This document shows positions 43,219 to 51,859 of a stretch of DNA of 64,000 bases, one piece after another. Both the position numbers and the translations under genes were made by a program. The notes under the pieces are model-generated. The model saw only the letters and a program-made list of their open reading frames with translations. It was not told the origin of the DNA and searched no databases. Where the stretch lies: positions 434,001 to 498,000 of the forward strand of contig NZ_CP120468.1 of the NCBI RefSeq assembly GCF_029490015.1. Direction: 5' to 3'. Position 1 is the first letter of the stretch. Each line of letters begins with the position of its first letter. Source of the DNA: Halobaculum limi (GTDB lineage Archaea; Halobacteriota; Halobacteria; Halobacteriales; Haloferacaceae).

Positions 43219-44250
43219 ATGGCAGAAGACGACCTTCAAGAGCTTCCGGGAGTCGGGCCGGCAACCGCGGACAAACTCGTCGACGCAGGCTTCGACAGTT
43301 ATCAGAGCATCGCGGTCGCGAGCCCCGCCGAACTGGGCAACACGGCCGACATCGGCGACTCGACCGCCAACGACATTATCCAGGGCGCGCGAAAGGCTGC
43401 CGACGTCGGCGGCTTCGAGTCGGGCGCACAGGTGCTGGAACGGCGCGAACAGATCGGGAAGCTCTCGTGGCTCATCCCCGAGGCCGACGACCTGCTGGGC
43501 GGCGGCCTCGAGACGCAGTCCATCACCGAGGTGTACGGTGAGTTCGGTGCCGGGAAGTCGCAGGTGACCCACCAGATGTCCGTCAACGTCCAACTGGACC
43601 CCGACGACGGCGGCCTCGGTGGCTCCGCCATCTTCGTCGACTCCGAGGACACGTTCCGCCCCGAGCGGATCGACGACATGGTCCGCGGCCTCGACGACGA
43701 GATTCTCGAACGCGAGTTCGAGCGCCGTGAGATCGAGGGATCGCCCGACAACGACGAGGACATGAAGACGCTCGTCGAGGACTTCCTCGACCACATCCAC
43801 GTCGCGAAGGCGTTCAATTCCAACCACCAGATCCTCCTGGCGGAGAAGGCGAAGGAACTCGCCAGCGAACACGAGGACAGCGAGTGGCCCGTGCGCCTGC
43901 TGACGGTGGACTCGCTGACGGCCCACTTCCGCGCGGAGTACGTCGGCCGTGGCGAACTCGCCGAGCGCCAGCAGAAACTCAACAAGCACCTCCACGACCT
44001 GATGCGCATCGGCGACCTCTACAACTCGGTCGTCCTCGTGACGAACCAGGTCGCCTCGAACCCCGACTCGTACTTCGGCGACCCGACCCAGCCCATCGGT
44101 GGCAACATCCTCGGCCACACCTCGACGTTCCGTATCTACCTCCGCAAGTCGAAAGGCGACAAGCGGATCGTCCGCCTCGTCGACGCGCCGAACCTCGCCG
44201 ACGGCGAGGCCGTGATGCGCGTGCAGGACGCCGGCCTCAAGCCCGAGTAA
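43219..44250 (+). CDS. radA: DNA recombinase RadA
   Basis: A 343-residue RadA, the archaeal RecA/Rad51 strand-exchange protein. N-terminal helix-hairpin-helix domain ([20 protein letters not shown]), Walker A GEFGAGKS (residues 107-114), Walker [12 protein letters not shown], and loop L2 near [16 protein letters not shown]. No intein interrupts it, and an acidic insert ([19 protein letters not shown]) follows the ATP site. Monocistronic, ended by a hairpin with a T-tract. Confidence 0.98.
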   Translation: MAEDDLQELPGVGPATADKLVDAGFDSYQSIAVASPAELGNTADIGDSTANDIIQGARKAADVGGFESGAQVLERREQIGKLSWLIPEADDLLGGGLETQSITEVYGEFGAGKSQVTHQMSVNVQLDPDDGGLGGSAIFVDSEDTFRPERIDDMVRGLDDEILEREFERREIEGSPDNDEDMKTLVEDFLDHIHVAKAFNSNHQILLAEKAKELASEHEDSEWPVRLLTVDSLTAHFRAEYVGRGELAERQQKLNKHLHDLMRIGDLYNSVVLVTNQVASNPDSYFGDPTQPIGGNILGHTSTFRIYLRKSKGDKRIVRLVDAPNLADGEAVMRVQDAGLKPE

Positions 44251-44279
44251 CGCCGCCGGATCGACGACTCCCGGACTCG

Positions 44280-44305
44280 CCCACGACCCAATCGTGGGAG
44301 TTTTT
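44280..44305 (+). terminator. radA terminator hairpin overlapping the next promoter
   Basis: CCCACGA-CCCAA-TCGTGGG (44280-44298) is a perfect 7-bp stem, followed by AGTTTTT (to 44305). It has the shape of an intrinsic terminator. The T-tract is also 28 bases before the next ATG (44333), the right distance for a TATA box, so it may serve both. Confidence 0.6.
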
Positions 44306-44332
44306 AACACATCTCGGCTCGTCTTGACAGCT

Positions 44333-44716
44333 ATGAGTACCGAGACAGCCTCCGGCGGGTTCGCGTTGCACACCGAGTCGATGACCGGCCTCCACTGGCT
44401 GGGCGTCGCCACCGCTGTCGTGAGCGGAGTGATCCATCTGTGGCTCGCCGTCTCGTTCATCGGTGAGAGCCTCGGCCTCGGAATTGGCTTCCTCGTCGCC
44501 GGCGTTGGCTTCCTCGCCGGTTCGGCGGCCGTCCTCTTCGACTATCGCCGTCGCGCGTTCTACGCGCTCGGCATCCCGTTCACGCTCGGGCAGATCGTCA
44601 TCTGGCTGGCAGTGACGCCCGCCGACGAGTACCTCTCGCCCATCGCCGTCACCGACAAACTGGCGCAGGTAATCTTGGTCGTCGTCCTCGTCGTGCTGTT
44701 CCGCCGCGCCTCCTGA
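44333..44716 (+). CDS. Small membrane protein (DUF7475-like), function unknown
   Basis: A 127-residue protein with four hydrophobic helices (about residues 20-40, 44-62, 70-88 and 100-122). The first 18 residues (TASGGFALHTESMTGLHWLG) look family-typical; I match it only loosely to the unstudied DUF7475 group. Nine bases later comes a second membrane protein, so they are likely co-transcribed from the T-tract promoter. Confidence 0.7.
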   Translation: MSTETASGGFALHTESMTGLHWLGVATAVVSGVIHLWLAVSFIGESLGLGIGFLVAGVGFLAGSAAVLFDYRRRAFYALGIPFTLGQIVIWLAVTPADEYLSPIAVTDKLAQVILVVVLVVLFRRAS

Positions 44717-44725
44717 TCGGCCGTG

Positions 44726-45280
44726 ATGGCGTTCACCCACGCGCTGGTCGGCGCGGCACTCGCCGCACCGGTCGTCGCGTTCGCACCCGAACTCGCCGTG
44801 CCAGCGGTATTGGCTGGGATGGTCGGCGGCCTCGTTCCCGACGTCGACCTGTTCGTCGGTCGCCACCGGCGCACACTCCACTTCCCGATTCTCGGGTGGG
44901 CGCTCGCGCTTCCAGCGGTCGCGCTTGCGCTGTTCGCGCCCGGCGTCGCCACCGTCGCGGCCGCGGTCGGGACCGTCTCGTTCGCCGTCCACGCCGGGAT
45001 GGACGCACTCGGCGCTGGCGACGAAGTTCGCCCGTGGGAACGTACCTCTAGAGAGGCCGTGTACGACCACCTCCGCGGGAAGTGGGTCGAGCCACGCTTT
45101 TGGATCCGCTACGACGGCGCGCCCGAGGACGCCGTCGCCACCGCGATACTCGCGGCCCCGGTCGTCGTCTTCTACCCCGACCCGTTCCCGGCTATCGCCA
45201 CGGCGTGTGTCGTCCTCGGGGTCGGGTACGCGGTCGTCCGTCGTCGGCTTCCGCCGGTCGTCGAAGAGTTCGTCGGCTGA
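44726..45280 (+). CDS. YdjM/DUF457-type membrane-bound metal-dependent hydrolase
   Basis: A 184-residue protein starting MAFTHALVGAALAAPVV. The family's metal ligands appear: His5 in THAL, the Asp pair in GLVPDVDLFVGRHRRTLHF (DxD and later His), and HAGMDALG. About four membrane helices. DUF457 proteins are LexA-linked or phospholipase-like in bacteria, unproved here. I start at the second ATG (44726) as the ribosome could use either of two adjacent ATGs. Confidence 0.85.
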   Translation: MAFTHALVGAALAAPVVAFAPELAVPAVLAGMVGGLVPDVDLFVGRHRRTLHFPILGWALALPAVALALFAPGVATVAAAVGTVSFAVHAGMDALGAGDEVRPWERTSREAVYDHLRGKWVEPRFWIRYDGAPEDAVATAILAAPVVVFYPDPFPAIATACVVLGVGYAVVRRRLPPVVEEFVG

Positions 45281-45406
45281 ATCGCAGACGGGTCACGACA
45301 CGTTTACGGTACCCGACTCGCAGGATGCGATAACTGACCGGACTCCACGGCGGACGAAGTCGTCGGCTCCCGTCCGCGCCGTCACCACCGACGCAGTCAC
45401 CCCAGT

Positions 45407-45802
45407 ATGACCTATCGTACGACCGTCACGCGCCAGTTCGTCGCACAGCATTACCTCACCGTCCCCAACCCCGGTCCCGAGGGCGACCTTCACTCACACG
45501 TCTTTCGCGTCGAGGTCACGTTCGCCGGGCCGACGCTCAACGAGTTCGACTACCTCGTCGACATCGACGACGTGCGGGCCGCCCTCGACGACGCGGAGGC
45601 ACGGTACTGCGACGCGACGCTGAACGACCTCCCGGAGTTCGAGGGGTACAACCCCAGCGTCGAGCGATTCGCCCGCGTCCTCCACGACCGTCTCGCGCCC
45701 GCCGCGGCCGACGACCCTGCCGAGTCGCTCCGCGTCACCGTCTGGGAGGACGACGAGGCCGCCGCGGGCTACGAGGCACCCGTCGATGGAGGAACAGAGT
45801 GA
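45407..45802 (+). CDS. PTPS-family pterin enzyme with Glu in place of catalytic Cys
   Basis: A 131-residue protein of the 6-pyruvoyltetrahydropterin synthase/QueD family. Zinc histidines are H15 (FVAQHYL) and H29, H31 (LHSH). The usual catalytic Cys, four residues before the HxH pair, is E25 here (GPEGDLHSH). In bacterial and Plasmodium PTPS-III enzymes a Glu at this place goes with cleavage of dihydroneopterin triphosphate to a hydroxymethyl-pterin. Late residues EGYNPSVERFARVLHDRLAP fit the family. It precedes a glycosyltransferase and a methyltransferase. The 126 bases upstream show nothing clear. Confidence 0.87.
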   Translation: MTYRTTVTRQFVAQHYLTVPNPGPEGDLHSHVFRVEVTFAGPTLNEFDYLVDIDDVRAALDDAEARYCDATLNDLPEFEGYNPSVERFARVLHDRLAPAAADDPAESLRVTVWEDDEAAAGYEAPVDGGTE

Positions 45803-45850
45803 GACTGCCGGAGACGATGCAACCGTGTCGATGAAGTCGGGTGACGACTC

Positions 45851-46936
45851 GTGAACGGCGAGAATCCCCTAACCGTCGCGCTCGTCGTCCCGGGCGACCC
45901 CGAAACGACGTCCGGCGGCTTTCGCTACGACCGCCGACTGGTCGAACAGTTGCGGGCGACCGGCGTCGACGTGCGGGTGTTCTCGGTCCCGTGGCGACGA
46001 TACCCGCTCGGCGTCGTCGACACGCTCGGTCTCGCGACCGGCGTTCCCAACCGTCTCAGCGATGCAGACGTCGTGCTCGTCGACGAACTCGCACACCCAG
46101 GGACCGTCGGCCTCGCCGCCCGCCTCGAATGGTCGGAGACGCCCGTCGTCGCGCTGGTCCACCACCTCCAGTGTGTCGAGGGCAGGTCGCTCGCTCCCGT
46201 CGCACGACGCCTCGAACGGCTGTTTCTCCAGCGATGCTCTGCTGCAGTCTGCGTAAGTCGCGCGACCGAACGCGACGTTCGGAGCCTCGCCGGGAAGCAG
46301 ATCCGGACCCACCGCGCCCCGCCGCCGGCCGACCAGTTCGACCCCAGCGTGACGCCCGGTGACGTCGCCGTTCGTGCCCGAACCGTGCCGTTCCGCGTCG
46401 TCTCGCTGGGGTCGCTCGTCCCGCGAAAGGGGCACGCGACACTGCTGCGGGCGCTCACGGACCTCGACGCCGACTGGTCGCTCGCCGTCGTCGGCCCCGA
46501 ACCGGAACCCAACCACGCGGCGGCGATGCGGTCGCTCACGGCCGACCTCGGCGTGCGTTCGCAGGTCGCGTTCCACGGCGAACTGTCGAGCGACGACCTC
46601 ACCGACGTGTTGCGCGACTCCCACGCCCTCGCGATTCCCTCAGCGTACGAGGGGTTCGGAATGGCGTATCTGGAGGGGATGGGCTTCGGTCTCCCGGCAG
46701 TAGCGTCGAGCGCGGGCGGCGCGGAGTCCGTCGTCACGGACGGCGAGAACGGCTTCCTCGTCGACCCGGGCGACGTCGCGGGTGTCCGCGCGGCGCTGTC
46801 GTCGCTGGCGACCGACCGCGAGCGCCTGGCCGCAATGGGCGAGGCGGCGCTGGCGCGATTCGCGGCCCATCCCGAGTGGGCCGACACGGTCGCCGGCGTC
46901 CGTGCGTTCCTGACGGAGGTAGCGTATGGAGGGTGA
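45851..46936 (+). CDS. GT4-type glycosyltransferase (GT-B fold)
   Basis: A 361-residue retaining glycosyltransferase from a GTG start. N-terminal Rossmann half begins TVALVVPGDPETTSGGFRYD; C-terminal half begins FRVVSLGSLVPRKGHATLL, with the nucleotide-sugar glutamate motif PSAYEGFGMAYLEGMGFGLP (EX7E, about residues 275-283). No membrane helix. The last 11 bases overlap the methyltransferase start, so products are made together. Acceptor unknown; the PTPS-type neighbour hints at a pterin. Confidence 0.9.
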   Translation: MNGENPLTVALVVPGDPETTSGGFRYDRRLVEQLRATGVDVRVFSVPWRRYPLGVVDTLGLATGVPNRLSDADVVLVDELAHPGTVGLAARLEWSETPVVALVHHLQCVEGRSLAPVARRLERLFLQRCSAAVCVSRATERDVRSLAGKQIRTHRAPPPADQFDPSVTPGDVAVRARTVPFRVVSLGSLVPRKGHATLLRALTDLDADWSLAVVGPEPEPNHAAAMRSLTADLGVRSQVAFHGELSSDDLTDVLRDSHALAIPSAYEGFGMAYLEGMGFGLPAVASSAGGAESVVTDGENGFLVDPGDVAGVRAALSSLATDRERLAAMGEAALARFAAHPEWADTVAGVRAFLTEVAYGG

Positions 46937-47810
46937 CGACGTGGCGTACCTAGAGGCGGCCGCGACCGTCGACGACCGGGCACACTCGCAGGAAGGGACG
47001 GCGGCGTTTCGGGACGCCCTCCGTCGGGACGACGACGCCGACGGCGTCCGGGTGCTGGAGGCGGGCGCGGGCACCTGCGGGATGCTCCGCAGACTGCTCG
47101 CCGACGACGCCCTGCCGACCGGCGAGTGGGTCGCAACTGACACCGACGAGCGCGTGTTGGACGCCGGCCGCGACCTGTTGCGAGCGGCGGCGGCGGAAGC
47201 GGGCTATCGGGTCGAAACGGAAGGTTCGGCGGACGTGTTTCGACGCGGTGAGAGCCGCCTGCGCGTGCGGTTCGTCGCCGACGACGCCCGCGCGGTCGCC
47301 GCCGGATACGACGCCGACGGCGTCGTGGGTCGCTCGTTCGCGGACCTACTGGCGCCCGAGGACGTCCACTCGCTGCTCCGGGCGGCCGCGCCGGACGGCT
47401 GGTATCACCTCCCGCTCACCTTCGACGGCGAGACACGGTTCTCACCGTCACACCCTGCCGACGACGCCGTGCTGGACGCCTTCCACGCGACGATGCGCAA
47501 TCGCGGCCGGGCGGCGACGCTGGTGGCAGAGCGGTTCGCCGACGCCGGGACGCCGCCGACGGTCGACGCCCGGTCGGACTGGGTCGTCGAGAGAGTCGGG
47601 GATGCCGACGGACCCGACGACGGCTACCCCGTCGACGAGGAGACGTTCCTGCGGACGATTCTCGACACCGTCGTTGCGTCCGTGCGTGACTCCGGACGGG
47701 TACCGGAGGCGACGCTCCGGGAGTGGGCCAACACGCGAGAACAGCAGTTGGCGCAGGGAAGGCTCGGCTACGTCGCGGTGAATCGGGACCTGTTCGGGCG
47801 CGTGCCCTGA
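46926..47810 (+). CDS. Class I SAM-dependent methyltransferase
   Basis: A 294-residue protein with a Rossmann SAM-binding core: motif I VRVLEAGAGTCGMLRRLLA (about residues 41-58), motif II acidic VATDTDERVL, and a DGVVGRSFADLLAPED strand (about 131-146). It overlaps the glycosyltransferase by 11 bases. Together with the PTPS-like enzyme the trio suggests a modified, glycosylated and methylated small molecule. The acceptor cannot be read from sequence. Confidence 0.88.
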   Translation: MEGDDVAYLEAAATVDDRAHSQEGTAAFRDALRRDDDADGVRVLEAGAGTCGMLRRLLADDALPTGEWVATDTDERVLDAGRDLLRAAAAEAGYRVETEGSADVFRRGESRLRVRFVADDARAVAAGYDADGVVGRSFADLLAPEDVHSLLRAAAPDGWYHLPLTFDGETRFSPSHPADDAVLDAFHATMRNRGRAATLVAERFADAGTPPTVDARSDWVVERVGDADGPDDGYPVDEETFLRTILDTVVASVRDSGRVPEATLREWANTREQQLAQGRLGYVAVNRDLFGRVP

Positions 47811-47843
47811 GAACGGGAGCGTGGTTGTGGACGAACGCGAGCG

Positions 47844-48272
47844 TCAGTCCTCGGTCTTCGTCACGTCGAGGTCGTCGATGTCGCCCTCGTGGAGTTTCGC
47901 GCCGTCTTGCGCCACCTGCCGCGCGAGGACGGCACACTTGATCCGCATCGGCGAGATGTCGACGCCGAGCATCTCGGTCACGTCGTCGGTGTCCATCTCT
48001 TCCAGTTCTTCCAGCGTCATCCCCTGCAGGCGCTCGGACAGCATCGACGCCGACGCCTGCGAGATGGCACAGCCATCGCCCGAGAAGGCGACGTACTCGA
48101 TGGTCTCGTCGTCGTCTTCCAGACGCACGTCGACGCGGATGGTGTCGCCACAGGAGGGGTTCTCGCCGGTGTGGGAGAACGTGGCGTCGTCGAGTTCGCC
48201 GTAGTTGCGCGGGTTCTTGTAGTGGTCGAGGATCTGCTGGCGATACATATCGGAGCCGCCGCCAATGCCCAT
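47844..48272 (-). CDS. sufU: Iron-sulfur cluster scaffold SufU
   Basis: A 142-residue SufU/IscU-type protein. The three conserved cysteines are in NPSCGDTI, GDGCAISQA and MRIKCAVLA, and the start DMYRQQILDHYKNPRNYG is typical. SufU takes sulfur from SufS and carries new FeS clusters, or acts as zinc-dependent sulfurtransferase to SufB. The SufS gene lies two genes away on the same strand (50262-51539), separated by a hydrolase and a regulator. The acidic tail DLDVTKTED is unremarkable. Confidence 0.94.
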   Translation of the reverse strand: MGIGGGSDMYRQQILDHYKNPRNYGELDDATFSHTGENPSCGDTIRVDVRLEDDDETIEYVAFSGDGCAISQASASMLSERLQGMTLEELEEMDTDDVTEMLGVDISPMRIKCAVLARQVAQDGAKLHEGDIDDLDVTKTED

Positions 48273-48417
48273 TGTTGTCGGAAATTGGCGAGTGCGACCG
48301 TTAAGCGTTCCGGGGAATCGAAGGCAGGAGGACGCCACCGTCGCGGCCCGGTTCGAAACGGCCGGCGTCGACACGCCTCGCGTCGCGCCGGTGGACGGCG
48401 CCGACCCCCGTGACGGG

Positions 48418-49299
48418 TCAGACGTCGACCGGGACGCCGAGGAACGGAGCGAGCAGTTCGACGAGTCGTTCGGGGTTGTCTTCCGGAACCAGCGCGTACG
48501 AATCGTCGACGAGTTCGAGTCGCGCGTCCGCGAACGAGTCGACCAACCGCTCGGCGTCCGCGAGCGGGAAGATCGGGTCGTCGGGTGCCCACGCGACCAA
48601 GACGGGCCCGTCGAACGTCGAGAACGCCTCCGCGGCCGTGTTGGTGTACCGTGGGGAGACGCCGAGCAGGAACGTCCGGAGGTCGCGGCGCACCCGCGGG
48701 TCGCGCAGGCCGGCCGTGTACCCGGCGAGCACTTCGGGCCGGATGGGGTGTTTGGCGAGCAGTCGGAACGCGAGCCGACGGACCGTCGCCGACCGGAGGG
48801 TACGGGCGAACACGCTCACGAGGCCCGGAACGCGAGCCCCCCAAATGAACGGGCGAGCGCCCAGCGGGGGGAAGTTGTCGAACGCGTCGCAGTTCGTGAG
48901 GACGAGTCGCTCGACGCGCTGGGGGTACTCGGCGAGGAACACCTGACTGACCGCGCCGCCGGAGTCGTTCCCCACGAGCGTCACGCGGTCGATACCAAGC
49001 GCGTCGAGGAACTCCGCGAGGTGGGCGGCCAGGCCCGTCGGCGTGAGGTCTGCGCCCGGACGCATCGGGGCGTCGTGACCGCCCAGCGGGAGCGTCGGGA
49101 CGAGCGAGCGGACGCCCGCAGGGAGCGACCACGCGACGTCGCGCCACAGCGATCCGTCCGCGAACGCGCTGTGGACGAACAGCACGGGGTCGCCCTCCCC
49201 GACGTCGTGATAGCGGATCGGGCCGCGCGAGAGGTCGAGTTCGTGGGGCACGTCGGCGAGGCCGTCTGGTCCCGGGTGGCCCGGGTCGGAAGCGGTCAT
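48418..49299 (-). CDS. Alpha/beta hydrolase-fold protein with Asp nucleophile
   Basis: A 293-residue alpha/beta hydrolase. The nucleophile elbow is VGNDSGGA (G110-N-D112-S-G114), placing Asp, not Ser, at the nucleophile position as in haloalkane dehalogenases and epoxide hydrolases. The acid is probably in WAPDDPIFP. Where the catalytic His should follow (about residue 270), the sequence is LVDDSYALVPEDNPERL with no His, so a full triad is not visible. TNCDAFDNFPP is a motif I associate with a dehalogenase-like group in actinobacteria. The next gene is a divergent regulator. Confidence 0.85.
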   Translation of the reverse strand: MTASDPGHPGPDGLADVPHELDLSRGPIRYHDVGEGDPVLFVHSAFADGSLWRDVAWSLPAGVRSLVPTLPLGGHDAPMRPGADLTPTGLAAHLAEFLDALGIDRVTLVGNDSGGAVSQVFLAEYPQRVERLVLTNCDAFDNFPPLGARPFIWGARVPGLVSVFARTLRSATVRRLAFRLLAKHPIRPEVLAGYTAGLRDPRVRRDLRTFLLGVSPRYTNTAAEAFSTFDGPVLVAWAPDDPIFPLADAERLVDSFADARLELVDDSYALVPEDNPERLVELLAPFLGVPVDV

Positions 49300-49427
49300 A
49301 TCCGATCGAGGCGCGCGGGCGGCCTCAACACACCGACGCGGAAATTCCGAGGTGCGCGGAATCGTCGGACCCCGCCGGACCATCGCCGACCGCGAAGGTT
49401 CTTGTGACGGCCAGGGTACCGACACGT

Positions 49428-50174
49428 ATGGACGGGACGGACTTCGTGGAGTTACTGCGCCTGCGACACGACGTGTTGCGGGCGCTGGCGGACGCGCCGC
49501 GGGAGCGACGCGCGCTCGTCGACGCGCTCCCCGACTCGAAGTCGACGGCGTACAAGGGGCTCACACAGCTCGAGGCCGCGGGCCTCGTGGAGCGCACCGA
49601 CGACGGCTTCGCGCCGACGCTGTTCGGCTCGGTGGCGCTCGCGCGCTACGAGTCCCTCGCCGAGACCGCCGCCGTCGGCGACCTGCTGGCCGGATTTTCG
49701 GGCGACTGCGTCGATCCGGCCGCGCTGACCGGCGCGTCGGTCGTCCGCCCCGACGAGACGGACGCCGAGCGCCACCTCGACGCCGTCTGGGAGCTACTGG
49801 CCGACGCAGCGGCGGTCCGGGGAGTCGCGCCCGTCGTCTCGCCTGGATACGTCGACCGGTTCCGGGCGTTGCTCGCCGACGGGCTGACCGCCGAGTTGGT
49901 GCTCCCCGTGTCGGTGGTGCGATCGCTGGAGGCGGACCACGCCGAGGCGCTGGCGGCGGTCGCCGAATCGACGGACATCTACGAGACGACCCAGTCTGTC
50001 CCCTTCGGTGTCGTTGTCACGACAGGGGAGCGGCCGCGGATGGCGATCGAACTCCGCGAGGGGCCGCTCATCACCGGGCTGGTCACCAACGACACGCCTG
50101 CAGCGATCGAGTGGGCCGAAGCGACCGTCGACCGGTTCCGGGCGGCCGCAGTTCGGGTCGACGCGACGGCCTAA
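49428..50174 (+). CDS. Winged-helix regulator, FilR1-like C-terminal domain
   Basis: A 248-residue transcription factor common in haloarchaea. Residues 1-75 form a winged helix (LLRLRHDVLRALADAPRERR, DSKSTAYKGLTQLEAAGLVE), and from about residue 120 comes the FilR1-type sensory domain (PGYVDRFRALLADGLTAELV, ITGLVTNDTPAAIEWAEATV). It is divergent from the Asp-nucleophile hydrolase with 128 bases between, so it probably regulates it, possibly in response to its substrate; inference. Confidence 0.87.
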   Translation: MDGTDFVELLRLRHDVLRALADAPRERRALVDALPDSKSTAYKGLTQLEAAGLVERTDDGFAPTLFGSVALARYESLAETAAVGDLLAGFSGDCVDPAALTGASVVRPDETDAERHLDAVWELLADAAAVRGVAPVVSPGYVDRFRALLADGLTAELVLPVSVVRSLEADHAEALAAVAESTDIYETTQSVPFGVVVTTGERPRMAIELREGPLITGLVTNDTPAAIEWAEATVDRFRAAAVRVDATA

Positions 50175-50261
50175 CCATCGGTCACTGTACGGACTGTCGT
50201 TCACTGGGACCGAACTCGGCCCCGAATGCAAGCCAGTACCGCGTTCGGGAGTGAACGAAGC

Positions 50262-51539
50262 CTACGCGAACAACTGCCGCGCGTCGTCGACGGCCTCGAC
50301 CAGTTTGTCTATCTCCTCGCGCGTGTTGTAGATGTAGAAACTCGCACGAGCAGAGGCTGGAACGCCGAGTTTGTCGTGGAGTGGCTGGGTGCAGTGGTCG
50401 CCGGCGCGGACGGCCACACCGTGGTCGTTGAGGATGCTGGAGAGGTCGTGCGCGTGGACGCTGTCGACGTTGAACGCCACGAGCCCGGCGCGGTCGTCGC
50501 CCGGCGGCCCGTACACCTCCACGTCGTCGTGGGCGGTGAGTTCGTCGTAGGCGTACTCCGCGAGTAACTGCTCGTGGGCGTGGACGTTCTCCATCCCCAA
50601 CTCTTCGAGGTAGTCGATGGCCGCGTGGAGCGCGATACCCTGCGCGATGACTGGCGTTCCGGCCTCGAACTTCCACGGGAGGTCCTCCCACTCGCTGTCC
50701 TCGAAGGTGACTTTCCGGATCATCTCGCCGCCGTACAGATACGGCTGCATCTCTTCGAGGAGGTGCTGTTTGCCGTAGAGGACGCCGATGCCGGTCGGTC
50801 CGCACATCTTGTGCCCCGAGAAGGCGAAGAAGTCGGCGTCGATGGCCTGCACGTCGACAGGCAGGTGGGGCACGGACTGCGCGCCGTCGACGAAGATGAG
50901 GCCGTCGTGGTCGTGCACCAGATCGGCGAGTTCGGCCACGGGGTTGACCGTGCCGAGCGTGTTCGAGACGTGGACGACGTTCGCCATCGCGGTGTCGTCG
51001 TCGACGAGTTCGCGGGCGTGGTCCATATCGAGTCGGCCGTCCTCATCGACGCGGATGAAGCGCACGTCCGCGCCGGTCTTCTTGCCGATCTGTTGCCACG
51101 TGACCAGCGAGGCGTGGTGTTCCATCTCGGTGAGGACGACGTTGTCCTCTGGACCGAGTTCGTTCAGGCCCCACGCGTACGCGACGAGATTCTCGGCCTC
51201 GGTGGTGTTTTTCGTGAAGACGACTTCCTCGCGACCCTCGGCACCGATGAACTCCGCGACGCGGTCGTGGGCGTGTTCGTAGGCGGTGCTGGCCTCCTGG
51301 CTCAACTGGTGGATGCCGCGATGGACGTTGGAGTTGTACGAGCGGTAGTAGTCGGCGATAGCGTCGACCACCTGCTCGGGCGTGTGACTCGTCGCCGCGT
51401 TGTCGAGGTACACGAGCGGCTTCGTGTCTCCCTCACTCTCGCCGGGGACGGTGACGTCGCCACCGACCTTCCGGTCGAGGATGGGGAAATCGGCGCGGAC
51501 CGCCTCGACATCGAGCGGATACGGTTCCTGAATTCCCAT
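50262..51539 (-). CDS. sufS: Cysteine desulfurase SufS
   Basis: A 425-residue PLP enzyme of the SufS/CsdA group. The PLP lysine is in SGHKMCGPTG, the early motif is LDNAATSHTP, and the active cysteine is in VRAGDHCTQPLHD (C about residue 376). It takes sulfur from cysteine for FeS clusters and passes it to SufU. Start at MGIQEPYPLDVEAV. The sufU gene is nearby on the same strand but not adjacent. Confidence 0.95.
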   Translation of the reverse strand: MGIQEPYPLDVEAVRADFPILDRKVGGDVTVPGESEGDTKPLVYLDNAATSHTPEQVVDAIADYYRSYNSNVHRGIHQLSQEASTAYEHAHDRVAEFIGAEGREEVVFTKNTTEAENLVAYAWGLNELGPEDNVVLTEMEHHASLVTWQQIGKKTGADVRFIRVDEDGRLDMDHARELVDDDTAMANVVHVSNTLGTVNPVAELADLVHDHDGLIFVDGAQSVPHLPVDVQAIDADFFAFSGHKMCGPTGIGVLYGKQHLLEEMQPYLYGGEMIRKVTFEDSEWEDLPWKFEAGTPVIAQGIALHAAIDYLEELGMENVHAHEQLLAEYAYDELTAHDDVEVYGPPGDDRAGLVAFNVDSVHAHDLSSILNDHGVAVRAGDHCTQPLHDKLGVPASARASFYIYNTREEIDKLVEAVDDARQLFA

Positions 51540-51616
51540 TGTCGGAGACAGGGGACCGAGGGGTAACATCCCTTCGGTCGAACGGCTGAACTGGTCGAAA
51601 CCGACGTGACGAGGCG

Positions 51617-51817
51617 TCAGTCGTCGGTGTCGACTGCGGCGAACAGGTACGCCGAGGCGTACGACCAGACGGCGTACAGGCCGACGGCGACGACGGCCAC
51701 GGCGAGTCCACCGACGATCACATCGTCGGCGAGGACGTCGAGTGCATACACGATCACCGCGATAGCGACGAGTCCGAGGAACACGTCCAGTCGGACCAGG
51801 AGTTCTGAGTCTGCCAC
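51617..51817 (-). CDS. Small two-helix membrane protein
   Basis: A 66-residue protein with two hydrophobic helices (about residues 10-28 and 34-56). Function unknown. The C-terminal DTDD is acidic. It lies between DUF424 (upstream in transcription, 42 bases) and sufS on the minus strand. The lack of any frame shadow of similar quality supports it, but a real product is not certain. Confidence 0.6.
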   Translation of the reverse strand: MADSELLVRLDVFLGLVAIAVIVYALDVLADDVIVGGLAVAVVAVGLYAVWSYASAYLFAAVDTDD

Positions 51818-51859
51818 GGCGTCAGGGAGACGCGAGCCGATAAGAAGGCGTCGACGGTC

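Noticed and set aside
43219-44250. Intein in radA
   Set aside because: The length (343 residues) and continuous RecA core leave no room for an intein.
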